The translations under genes and the position numbers were made by a program. From positions 1 to 24,293 of the forward strand of contig MU401836.1 of the NCBI GenBank assembly GCA_022579005.1: a stretch of DNA of 24,293 bases. The letters run 5' to 3'. This DNA is from Poronia punctata. Lineage: Eukaryota > Ascomycota > Sordariomycetes > Xylariales > Xylariaceae. This document shows positions 10,389-20,595 of the stretch, in pieces. The notes below the pieces were generated by a model. That model did no database searches and was not told where the DNA came from. It saw only the letters and a list, made by a program, of their open reading frames with translations. Numbering within the stretch: position 1 is the first letter of the stretch; each line of letters begins with the position of its first letter.

Positions 10389-11622
10389 ATGGCGCCCCAG
10401 ATTATCTTCGGGACAGCCTCTTTTGGCATGCCCAATTCTAACTTCCAGGATGCGTCAGGCGTTCGAGAAGTCCTCCAGACGCTCCGTGACCTTGATGTCA
10501 GTCGTCTGGACTCGGGAGCCCGTTACCCTCCCCCGAAGCCAGGATTGTCCGAGCAGCTCATAGGAGAGACGAGCGATCTTAGCCAGCACTTTATTGTCGA
10601 CACTAAAGTTTACACGGACACTGCACGCGACGGCAGCGGCGATCTTACCGTTGAGGCCATTGCGTCTTCTGTTGCGAGTAGCCTCGAACGGCTAAGAAGC
10701 AACGCCGTGAGCTACCCGCCCATATGTCTTGGCCGCTGCTACCATCTAAGCGAGCTGTGGAAGGGAAGCGCCAGCCAACTTATCAAGCTAACCACGTACC
10801 GTCTGTCTAGGGAGTGAATGTGCTTCACATACACCGTGCCGACCCAGCCACTCCGCTCGAGGAGCAGATCAAGGGATTCCAACAGCAGCTCTTGCAGGGT
10901 CACTGCAAGAAGGTAGGTGCAGTGTTCCAGCCGCCTTTGCATCAACCCAAATTCCACGTATGTGAACTGATCCGGCCTCTTCTTCTCCAGTGGGGTGTCT
11001 CGAACGTGCCTATACCGGTGCTGAGGCAGATGCTCCAGCTGTGCGAGCAGAATGGCTGGGAGAAGCCCAGCTGCTATCAGGGCCCCTACAACCTGGTGAC
11101 GCGCGGCATGGAAAAGGAGCTTCTGCCGCTGCTACGAGAGCACAACATGGTGTTCAATGCATTCCAGTGAGTTTCCCTCGCTCTCCTTACCGGTATTATT
11201 CTGTATCGCCATCCAGCCGCTGATTCAGTTCGCCACCTCGCCCTTCCAGACCGTTTGCAGCCGGGTTTCTGACGGGCAAGTTTGTCACCAACCAGCACGC
11301 CGGCACGCGATTCGACAAGAACTCGCCGCTTGGCGCCATCTCACAGAGCATGTATGGCGGAGAAGACCTCCACACGGGGATGAAGAAATTCCTAGGAGGC
11401 CTCCAGTCACACGGCCTATCTCCCATCGAGGTGGCGGCGCGGTGGGAAGCATATCACTCGGTCCTGGGCGATGGGGATGGCATCATTATAGGCGCCAGCA
11501 GCTGCGCACAGATTGTCGATACCGTAGGCGTCATCCGCAAAGGTCCGCTCCCAGATGCTGTGCTTCCCTTGGTAAACGAGCTTTGGGCCGCAGTGGAGGG
11601 GAGCCGTGCACAGATTATATGA
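10389..11622 (+). CDS. Aldo/keto reductase, AKR7 (aflatoxin aldehyde reductase) type
   Basis: This gene is predicted to make a 322-aa cytosolic NADPH-dependent reductase of aldehydes and ketones. Exons are 10389-10706, 10811-10912, 10991-11166 and 11250-11622; all introns are GT-AG (104, 78 and 83 bp) with CTAAC or CTGAT branch motifs. The start is the ATG at 10389, which opens directly into the first strand, MAPQIIFGTASFG. The catalytic tetrad is visible: Asp41 and Tyr46 in RLDSGARYPP, Lys73 in VDTKV, His114 in LHIHRAD. Cofactor-side motifs follow in order: GVSN (142-145), YQGPYN (169-174), AAGFLTGK (202-209) and IIIGASS (277-283). Length and the SEQLIGE motif after the tyrosine fit the AKR7 group, related to aflatoxin B1 aldehyde reductases; the true substrate is unknown. 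The middle intron is 78 bp and stop-free in frame, but skipping it restores the HCKK-WGVSN junction expected for the family. The gene is complete, with no sign of RIP. Confidence 0.88.
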
Positions 11623-12030
11623 GCCTGCCAGGAGGCCATTCGGGGCGCCAGTCACCCGAGGCAACAGTAGGTGATGAGGTTCGCACCTGATTGGGCAAAC
11701 CAACTCATTTCGCTGTCAACTGCCACGTACTGCGAATCTCTCCATTTCGCAGCTTCAGAGTGCACAGCTGACGATGTGCCTGTCTCGTTGCAAACAAGTT
11801 ACTGCCAATGTCAGAAGGTTACTTTTAATGCGTTAGATCCATCGCAATGGAGAATTATCCAGGACAATTTGAGGTCGAGGACAATGGAGGACAGTGAAGA
11901 TTGCAGGGTGGGGTACCTACCCTAGATAGGTACCTAACCTAATCTTTATGGAGAAACACCTCTAATCTAACCTCCATTCCATTATAACATCGCTAACCGA
12001 ATTCTGTACCTGCCTGCATTTGTCTAGGTC

Positions 12031-12048
12031 GTCATGACTCATCATGAC
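12031..12048. promoter_or_regulatory. TGACTCA site inside a 7-bp inverted repeat
   Basis: GTCATGA and its exact reverse complement TCATGAC flank CTCA, and TGACTCA (12035-12041) is the consensus bound by Gcn4/CpcA-type bZIP regulators in fungi. It lies 0.4 kb after the reductase and 1.4 kb before the F-box start codon, so its target is unclear. A chance match is possible. Confidence 0.25.
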
Positions 12049-12391
12049 ATGTATTCAGACTGAGGAATATGGATCCTAGTGATCCAAGTAAATGGCCTTC
12101 TGATTTAAATCACCGAGGTTTGTTTGTGAACTTATGAAAGGCCTTAAAGAGGTAATTAAAAGCTCATTTGGTGAGTTGAATTTCTGAGCTGAACTGTTAC
12201 ATGCAGCCTAGCTAATGTACGTTATTGTCTACGTGTTGGTATCGGTGGACCTCGTCACCTCGATCCTAGGCAGAACTACGAGTACCTACCTCCGCACATA
12301 GGCAAGGTATGGCATACGTAAGGTACGAGCAGTAAGTTGGTCTTGGTAGGCTATTGTGTCCACCCTACATCCGAAACTCCATCTGTTACCT

Positions 12392-12485
12392 ATTGGCCAC
12401 TAAATACACATTCTGCAGGCGGATTGGTAATTACCTATCCATGCTTTTGTTAAACTTTGTTGCAGCATCCAATAGGTTGCAACCT
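12392..12485 (+). promoter_or_regulatory. CCAAT-box cluster upstream of the F-box gene
   Basis: CCAAT occurs forward at 12469-12473 and inverted (ATTGG) at 12392-12396 and 12423-12427, directly followed by a 12-bp palindrome AGGTTGCAACCT (12474-12485). A pyrimidine-rich stretch with TTCCCTCTCGATCC begins near 12515. Together this suggests a core promoter near 12.4-12.5 kb, which would give the F-box mRNA a leader of almost 1 kb. The assignment is inference. Confidence 0.3.
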
Positions 12486-13461
12486 TGGTCCTTTTAAGTG
12501 GCGGATGCTGTTCGTTCCCTCTCGATCCATTCGGTGTCTTGCCGGGGATGATCTAGATACTCGGGCGAATCAAGGCTGTCGCTTCCCTCCGAGATCGCCT
12601 AAGACGTAGGTTATGGGCAAGCGCTGGTGACTGGCCTACCTATTCACTCCTCTCGCGAGATTCTGTTCTGGCCGCTGGCTAGACTAGTACATACTTCATA
12701 CGCTGTAGCTCAAGCGTTTGCTACGATTACCGTGATCAGTGATTACCTTCCTTATTAGCACCAGCCTTAGAGCGCCGTCCCTACCCGGTCGACCCGACCC
12801 GGGCCCGACACGACAAATATACGCATACGCCTTCACAAATCCACGACCCTGCCAGAAATCAGGCTTGATCCGCCCATCTCCTGATGAATGTACAATCCTA
12901 CCTACATTCCTCAGGGCCGTTTCTAGCACAGTCGTGTCCTCCTCGTAGCCTTACGTTTTCGTGGGGCGTTGTGGTGATCGACCCTTTTCTTTGCAGGTAG
13001 TGAAGAGTGGCTTGCTTTTACTTTACAGTTCCTACTCCCGAATGTACCGGATCTGTTCTTAGTTCACACCAACGTGGCTCCAACAATTGGCTGAACTTTG
13101 AAGTTCGGTGCATACCTCCTTACCTGTGTCTGGTAATCAATCATTCATAATCGGCAAGCACGACCTACCACCCCTCCATCTGGAACTACCTGTAAGCGAC
13201 CTACTTTATCTTATAGGTTAAGCTTAGGTTACTTGGTTCCCGAACCTTTACATGCCGGCTTTGGCACGACAACCATACCTCCGGATGAACCCGTTTATGA
13301 AACAAGGGGCAACACACGGAACGTGCCACTTTCTGCAGCCTTAGCTTTACTATTTAGCAAAATTTCTAGCATCTCGGTTTAAATATCAGTAGAGTTGCCT
13401 TATCAACCGACTGGAATTCGATTCAGCTGGACGCCCTGACCTGATCGATAAAGAACGACCG

Positions 13462-15087
13462 ATGGCTACTTCACAACCGGGCACCACCTCTGGTGTCGGC
13501 ACCGGACCTGGCCTGGCGTATCCGCCTACGGCAGGTCGGCCTCCGGGGCTTCTGTCGCTGCCGGGGGAGTTGATTGATGCCATTCTCGCGTATATGTCCC
13601 CGCTCGAGCTGGCTAAATTGTCGTACGTGTGCCGTAAGATGCGCAGCTATGCCGTCGGGGATCTCCATTGGCGAAGACACGTCCAGTCCAGTATCCCCGG
13701 CAACAAGGTCACGTCACCGTTTCCGTGCGCAACCTGGCTTGAGCTCTACGGGGCGCACCACCAACACTGGTTCTTGACGAAACACAAACTGTGGTTCTGT
13801 GACCATTCCCTCACGGGGCAATTGATCGTAGTCAGGTACGACCAACGAAGGGGCTGCATCGAGGGCTACCAGCTTGTGGCTACACGGACCGAAAACGACA
13901 GCGAGCCGTGGCTGGAAGACAGCAGCGTTCATATTCATCATTTCAACCCCCAGGTTGCGCTACACCTCGATAGGGCTGTTCTCCAATTCAACACCAACAG
14001 CCTGGATAACCTGATACACAGCACCCTCTCGCCCCGTACCATGAGCCCCTTTTCTGCGGAGCAGACGATGCGATATGAGAACAGTTCGGGCCCGAATATC
14101 CGCACGTTCTTCCATGCCAAACCACTTGACGGCGGGGGCCTGGAGCGTGTTGTTCGACCCGATTTCCCCTATGGTATGGTCTGGCCACCACCTACTATCC
14201 CGGCACGTGATCGTGTTCTAGGTTGGTGCACAGCGCTTGCGGGCCACGCGCCGCCTACGGTCGTAAGTTCGCCATCTTGGCGACCGTCCAACCGCGGCGA
14301 GGCGTCGGATATGACGTTTCGAATCCGACAGTGGATGCATCTAGGCCGGTCGGTTGGATTCCCTGTCGGCGAAGAGTTTGACACGTATGCAACGCTAGAC
14401 CCGGCATTATAGTAAGCCAACCATACCCTCGGCGGTAGCTGTTTGAAGGCCTTTTGCAATCACCTCGAACCGCCATACTCGGAATCTGCTGTTGCTAACC
14501 CACACTGAACGCAGTACGCCAACAGCCACGAAGCCCTGGCGTGGTATCTGGGTTGGGGATTATTCCTCGCATGGTTGCGAGTTTATCCTGATACACCAAC
14601 CTGACTTGGAAGAGGAAGCAAGAGAGGAGCCGCTCATTAAATTGGACAATGAGACGGACGATGAATTTCAGGCGCGCTTCCTGGCGGAAAGGGTTTATCG
14701 TGGGGAACTAAAAGCGATTAAGCTCACGGGAGATGACAATGTGCCGAGGGGCGAGTATACATTCACGGTGGACGATCTCGGGGCGAAGGGATACCTCGGC
14801 GATGCCAAAGAACCACCTTTCCAAGGGGCTAGGATGGTGCAAAGTAAGGGTCACCTTGCAGGACGCGGTTTTACAGCAGGTAAGCCCTTTTCTCTTTCCC
14901 AACGAGGCGTGAAATGCTCAATGCATTATTATACGCAGCGGCTAACTCGGAAGCGTCCACAGGGATGTTTATTGGCTCCCAGCTCATTATTGTCTCTCAC
15001 AACCGACTAGCTCACTATTGGGTCGAGCTCGACCACATCAGCTTTTTCGAGAGGGTGGATATCGATCAATTTCTCGTGCCCCAATAA
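13462..15087 (+). CDS. F-box protein with C-terminal GDYSSHGCEF region
   Basis: The spliced product is 479 aa and should act as a substrate adaptor of an SCF (Skp1-cullin-F-box) ubiquitin ligase. Exons are 13462-14411, 14515-14879 and 14963-15087. A Pro/Gly-rich leader precedes the F-box at residues about 31-75 (LSLPGELIDAILAYMSPLEL and on to LHWRRHV). The C-terminal half contains EEFDTYATLDPALY (304-317), RGIWVGDYSSHGCEF (326-340), ARMVQSKGHLAGRGF and ends RVDIDQFLVPQ. This C-terminal pattern is shared by many fungal F-box proteins and recalls the FBXO31-type domain (Cyclin_D1_bind, formerly DUF3506), but that link is from memory. Intron 1 (103 bp) has CTAAC 18 bp before its acceptor. For intron 2 I chose the acceptor at 14962 because GF-TAGMFIGSQL then keeps the length I recall for relatives (GFRDDxFIPSQL) and CTAAC precedes it; acceptor 14938 is also in frame and would add 8 residues. 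No truncation is seen. Confidence 0.82.
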
Positions 15088-16034
15088 CCTTACTATACAC
15101 AACAACAAGAGAAACATGGCGACTAATCACAATTTGCGAATGTTATGGTGCAGGATAACAGAACAGAAGTGGGAGGGACAAATAAGTCCCGTACCTGACC
15201 ATAGTACGACTGGTTTTGTTGGATACTATCGTCACTTGAGCGTGTCTAGCACCCCTGCTTTAGCGTTTTATGGTGTACTAGGTACCTACTTTAGTCTTCA
15301 CTCTAACTTTAGGTACTAGGTACTCATCCCTGTCTTAGAGGAAATGTACCTTAGGTACCTTGAATGAAGCGAAGCATAATTAGTAGAATATTTGACAATG
15401 TAAGTGGGGTTGGTATAATTTATAAGCCTTCCAAGTTGAAGAAAGATAATCCCATCCAAATAATTCAGTTAGATTTCTTGATCTTTTATAGTAACCCTGT
15501 TGTGCAGCTATGTACAAGCGGGACAAGGTAAGGTTAGGTGGGATTGCGTAAGCTGGGGTGTGTGACCCCTCGGTGCCCGGTAGTCCCTGTCCATTTCTCT
15601 AGTTGGCGCTTCGCAAATGGTGAACGACGTCATCTAGTTTCTTTATGGGCATTCATAGCGTATACGAGTATGGAGCACAGACTAGGTACGTCTTCTATTG
15701 TTTCTACTTTGGTAGTTTTGATTTATACCACATAATAGTTAATAACTTCTAGCAGATTCAGGCCTGTACCTACACCCTTGATTTTATAAGTTTCTACCAA
15801 AGAAGGCCTTGGTAGACACTTAGCAGCTACCCTAAAAAACGAGAGAAAGAGAGAGGGCCTCCACATCAGTTACCTTTATTATACGATTCAGTCGTGACTT
15901 CCAGGCTTCCGACTCACCCAAGTATTGAATTCCAGACTTGACGCATGTCATCTGCCGTCCCTCTCGACTACTTTACCTACTCTCATTCCACACTTCAGGT
16001 CTCTTCCACTCGGTGTGCTGAGTTGGTATAAATC
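15088..16034. other. Intergenic region, F-box gene 3' end and DUF1769 gene upstream region
   Basis: No recognisable gene lies here; the frames at 15116-15319 and 15538-15735 have no domain features. A cluster of GGTACC/AGGTAC words lies at 15272-15361. A purine-rich tract, GAGAGAAAGAGAGAGGG, lies at about 15841-15857, followed by pyrimidine-rich sequence (CCGTCCCTCTCGACTACTTT) near 15955 that is typical of fungal transcription start regions. The TATAAA at 16028 is only a few bases before the start codon, too close to be a TATA box. Confidence 0.5.
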
Positions 16035-17214
16035 ATGGCGGACAAGTACATTCTCCGCGTAACAGCGGGATCAACCTACGACATCTCAAAACATGTTCTT
16101 GTCCCGGTCAACTCTCCGGAGACGGTGAAGATCAGCACCGACCTCATAGACGCCGAAATCAACGTGCGCGTCAAAAACTACGCTGGTCTACCCCACGGCG
16201 CACCCAGCTCGTCGCCGTATTTCGAGACGGGGAATCACAATGAGAACAATGACCAGTATAGTATCGCGATTCGATTCACGCCCAAAGGTGAAAAAGGGAG
16301 TGGTGATGGTGGCATCTCCGGCAAGGATTTACAGTTTGGGAATGATTTTGACCATCCCATTCGCGACCGACTACCGTATGGTTTCAGTCATGCGCTGAAT
16401 ATCGTCAAGTGGTGGGTCGATCCTGGTCTGGATGGGGATCCGTATGCGGATAAGCCGTATATGTACGGGCCTGCGCTTTCGTCGTTTAATACGTTACATG
16501 TTGGCGCCGGCGAACATGACGAGGGTAAAGGTGGGCTGGTGTTTGAAGAAGGCGGCGATGAGAAGGGATTGGAGACTAGACGGGCTGTCAATGCACCCGA
16601 CGGAGCGAAGGAACGCATGAAATGGGCGTTGAATGATGAGAGTAAAGAGAATTGGACCTGGGAGTATGGGAAGACGTATTGTGTCGATTTGTTCAATGCT
16701 TTTCTTGATTTCAGTGAGTTTGCGCTGAGGTTGCCCGGGTATCACTTGCCTATCATGAAATATTGGGATGGGCAAGGTTTGAGGTGAGTGAGCTTTTGAC
16801 TTTCTGTCTTCTTTTTAACCACCTTTCCCATGCTTTGAAATTTCCGTCCCGTATCCTCTCAACCTTCTCTTCCCCATCAACCCCTAGCACTCTTTCTGAG
16901 CTTGCGACTGGCTCGCAACATCTTCATCATCATTTCATCTTTACATCTATTCCTCACACCATATTCCCAGGCCTAACCGGAAACGCTCACACGCACTTAG
17001 ATACGTGCTCCGCAACCGGACCACCGAGGACGTATACCTCGTCGTCGTATTCTCGCTATACAAACGGGAAGACGTCAATGAAGATGGCACCCTTAAGCCT
17101 AGTGCGACGGAGGTTGAGAAGGGAGAAATACCGGATGAGACCCCTGCCGAAGAACCCGCCGCGCAGGACGAGAGTTTACGGGCTAATAACAATGGAGATG
17201 ACGACGTGGATTGA
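16035..17214 (+). CDS. DUF1769 (UPF0590) family protein, function unknown
   Basis: The gene has two exons, 16035-16783 and 17001-17214, giving 320 aa. The core GKDLQFGNDFDHPIRDRLPYG (96-116), then IVKWWVDPGLDGDPYADKPY (123-142) and YGPALSSFN (144-152), is the conserved signature of the fungal DUF1769 family, for which no biochemical role is established as far as I know. Earlier parts also fit: YILRVTAGSTYD at the N-terminus and YSIAIRFTPKG before the core. After the splice come LRYVLRNRTTEDVYLVVVFSLY and a Glu/Asp-rich tail ending DDDVD. No signal peptide or membrane segment is evident, so it is probably soluble. The donor is GTGAGT at 16784. I prefer the acceptor at 17000 because it joins GLR directly to YVLRNR and CTAAC lies 24 bp before it; the acceptor at 16970 is also in frame and adds ten residues (330 aa). 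The intact coding sequence ends about 100 bp before RIP-like sequence starts. Confidence 0.85.
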
Positions 17215-17307
17215 TGAGCTGATAATGCCGTGGGATTCGTACACATGAAGTCCTAGACTTGAGAAGTATTTTTTTGTTGCGATTAGAGCTACGCTTTGTT
17301 ATACCCG

Positions 17308-17400
17308 CCTAACTAAAATTACTTAACTACCTATATAGGTAATTAGGTACCTAACTTTAAGGTTTTAGCAATATGTTAAGTAATGCTAAGCGTAGTTAGG
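17308..17400. repeat. Imperfect foldback at the right island border
   Basis: CCTAACTAAAATTACTTAAC (17308-17327) pairs with GTTAAGTAAT...TAGTTAGG (17375-17400), the right arm carrying a small insertion. The loop contains CTACCTATATAGGTA and one GGTACC (17346-17351). Just beyond it, AGTACT words (17406, 17439, 17476) look like decayed forms of the same hexamer. It may be a very short inverted-repeat element; no target duplication could be confirmed. Confidence 0.4.
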
Positions 17401-17564
17401 TAATAAGTACTTATATATATAACTTAAATATAAGGTTAAGTACTTATTACTTAAATAAGTAAATATTTTTAGTTAAGTACTTAACTTTATATTATAGTAA
17501 TATAATTTTATATTTAAATAAAATATTAAATATAAAATAAAAATAAGCATTTTAAATAAAAAGT

Positions 17565-20500
17565 AATTAGTATAAAATTAGTATATATTTAAAATAATAA
17601 ATAAATATTATAAATAAATATAAAATAAATTATATTAAACTATAATTTTATTATTTATATTTTAATTATATTTACTTTTATAAATTATAAAACTATTATT
17701 TTTAAACTTTTTAAAAATAACTTATTTTTATACTTAATAAGTAAAGCTACTTATAATATTATAAGTATATATATAATATATTATTATAATATAATATAAA
17801 TATTTTAAGCTTTTTAAAGTAGTTTATAAAGTTTATTAAAAAAGTAAAGCAATATAATAAAAATACGTAGCTTATTTTAAAGCAAATAAATAAATAATAA
17901 AACTTATAAGTTATTATTTAAGCTATAGTATATAATGCTAAGTAAAAGTAAGTTTTTTATATTTTTTTTTTAGTTTAATATAAAAAAGCTTTAGCTAAAT
18001 ATATTATATAGTACTTATAAAGTAGCTAGTATACTAATTATATAGCTTTATTTAAAAAAAAAACGTAGGTTTTTTAAGTAATAAAAAGTTTTTTGCTTAT
18101 AAATATAAATTAATATAAAATAAGTATAAAAAAGTAGTATAACTTATAGTTAATACTTATAAATTGCTTTAATTTTTATAGTAGCTTTTAAAAATTTATA
18201 TTTTTAAAACTTTATATTAAATAGTATAGTACTAATAAAATATACTAATATAAACTAATATTTTTTTTTACTTATAAGTATAATAAATAAAAACATATTA
18301 ATACTTATTTATATAATAATAATTTAATTATTTTTAGTAAATAATAAATAAGTATAAGTTAATATAACTTTTTTAACTATATTTAATAGTTAGCTTAAGT
18401 TATTATGCTACTTTTTTATTTTATTAAAAAAAAAATTAATATTATTAATATAAAAACATTTTTATATTTTATATATAAAATAGCAAGTTATTTATAAAAG
18501 TTAAAAATATACTAATTTTATATTAATTAAGCTTACGTAATTATAAATACTTATATAATATTTTACTAAGTATTAAATAAAAATTTTTTAAAAATAAAAT
18601 AGTTAGTAATTATATTAAACTAGCTTTAATAATATATTATTAATAGTATATACTTATTTTGCGCAATATTAAATATTAACTAGCTTTAAAAAGTTAATTA
18701 ATAATTACTATATAATATTAATAAATAAAAAGTATATAAAAAATAATAAAATATACTATAATAACTTTTTTTTAAACTTGTTTATATAGCATTTTACTAT
18801 ATATACTAGTTATTTAAAAGCAGCTTATATTTTATTTGCTAGTATATAAACTAACTATTTATTAAACAAAGTTTTTTAAGTGCTTAAAAAAACTAAACTA
18901 TTTAATATTTTTAAATATGTTTTATATATAGTATATATTACCTTTATAGTTATTAAAATAGCTTTTTTTAATTATATTACTAAGTTAAATTTAAAATAAG
19001 CTACTACTAAAAACGTATACTTTAATAATAAGCTTGCTATTAATTATAATATAGTTAAAACTATAATAAAGTAATATAAATTAAAGCAAACTATAAAAAC
19101 GTTAAAGTTAATACTTAATATTATATTGCTTAGTAATTTGTTTTAAGTAAGCGTTTTTTTTATAGCTATAAAGTTAAAATAATAATATAATATAAATAAT
19201 AATAAAACTTACTATAATATATATATTTTTTTAGCAATTATATTTAATATAGCTTACTAGTTTTTAATAAAAATAGCTATATTTTCTTTTTTTTAATTAT
19301 TTTGCTTTTATTTAATTTACTAATATAGCCTTTATTTAGCATTTTTATACTTTTTTTAACTTTATAATATAGTAGCTATATAATTTTAAGCTTTAATAAT
19401 ATAAAAGTTTTAAAAAAGTATATTTTTAATTTTATAATACTTTAATTATAAGCTAGTATTATTTAATTTAGCTAGCTACTTATTTACTATAGCTATTAAT
19501 AATTAGTATAAAATAAGTATAAATAAAAAAAAAAACTTACTTAGTATAGTAGCAATATAAAAATATATTAATATATTTATATTAAACTAGTTTGCACTAT
19601 TATTAATAGTTAATTAAACAACTTTAGTAAAGAAAATAAAAAAATAAGCTTTAGTTACCTTAAAAATAAAAAGCGCAAGTAAAAATAATAAACTTTAAAT
19701 TTTAAAAGCAAATTTGTTAATATAAATAAAAAAGTTAGCAATTAGTATAATAATAAAAATTTTTTTTTATATAATTAAAATAGTAGGTTGCCTTAATTAA
19801 GTTAGCATATTTTAATTATACTTTTATAATAAAGCTTAAATATTATTTTAATAATTAAATAAATTAATAATTATAATATAAAGTATAAGTAATAAGATTT
19901 TATAATATAAAATAACTAAAAATATATAAAATAAATAAACTTTTAAATAAACTAAAAATTATAAAAAACTTAATATATTAAATAAAAATAAAAGTAATAA
20001 TATTTATTATAAAGCTTTATTTAATATAATTTTATACTAATAAAATATATTAATTATAATATAATAATATTATATAAGTTAATTATAAAAATATATTAAT
20101 TATATAATAATATTTTATTTATAATAATTAAATTTAAATATTATTATATTTATATTAATTTTTTAAGTATAAAATAATATATAAAATATTAATAAAATTA
20201 TAATTATAAATTATTTTTAAGTTAATATTAAAATATTAGCTTTTTATTTAAAAAACTTTAAAAGTTTAAAGTTTTTAATATTTATAATAACTTGCTTAGC
20301 ATAAATAGCATATAAGTTTAAACTTATATAATATTAGTAAATATTTATAATATAGCTATTATAATATATATATATAAAAACTTTTATTAAATGCGCTTTT
20401 ATAGCTTTTTAAAAAGCATATAATATTTTAAACTAAATTTGCAAAAATAAGTTAATATTTAGTATAATTTTATATACTATATAACTAAATAGCTTTTATA

Positions 20501-20595
20501 AAATTAATAAGTTAACTAATTTTTATAGTTAGCAAATATTATAAAAAGTAATAGCTTTTTTTTTAATTAGTATATATACTAATTTTATACTAATT
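17565..20595. mobile_element. Region bounded by a 23-bp perfect inverted repeat
   Basis: The 23 bp at 17565-17587 (beginning AATTAGTATAAAATTAGTAT) are the exact reverse complement of 20573-20595. Each arm contains two ATACTAATT motifs 11 bp apart. In a random sequence of this A/T content so long a perfect match is unlikely but not impossible. The 3.0-kb interval could be a RIP-killed DNA transposon with these as termini. No internal coding relic or clear target duplication supports it, so confidence is low. Confidence 0.3.

Larger units (their letters stand above)
11623..13461. other. Intergenic region without a recognised gene
   Basis: About 1.8 kb separates the reductase from the F-box gene. 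Open frames at 11671-11925 (+, 84 aa) and 12696-12948 (both strands) have no recognisable domain and look like chance frames. Two GGTACC words lie at about 11912-11935 in CCTACCCTAGATAGGTACC. The region probably holds the reductase 3' end and the promoter and 5' UTR of the F-box gene; candidate sites are listed separately. No tRNA or other RNA gene was seen. Confidence 0.6.

Noticed and set aside
11671..11925. 84-aa frame downstream of the reductase.
   Set aside because: No domain or splice context is evident; it probably lies in the 3' region of the reductase gene.
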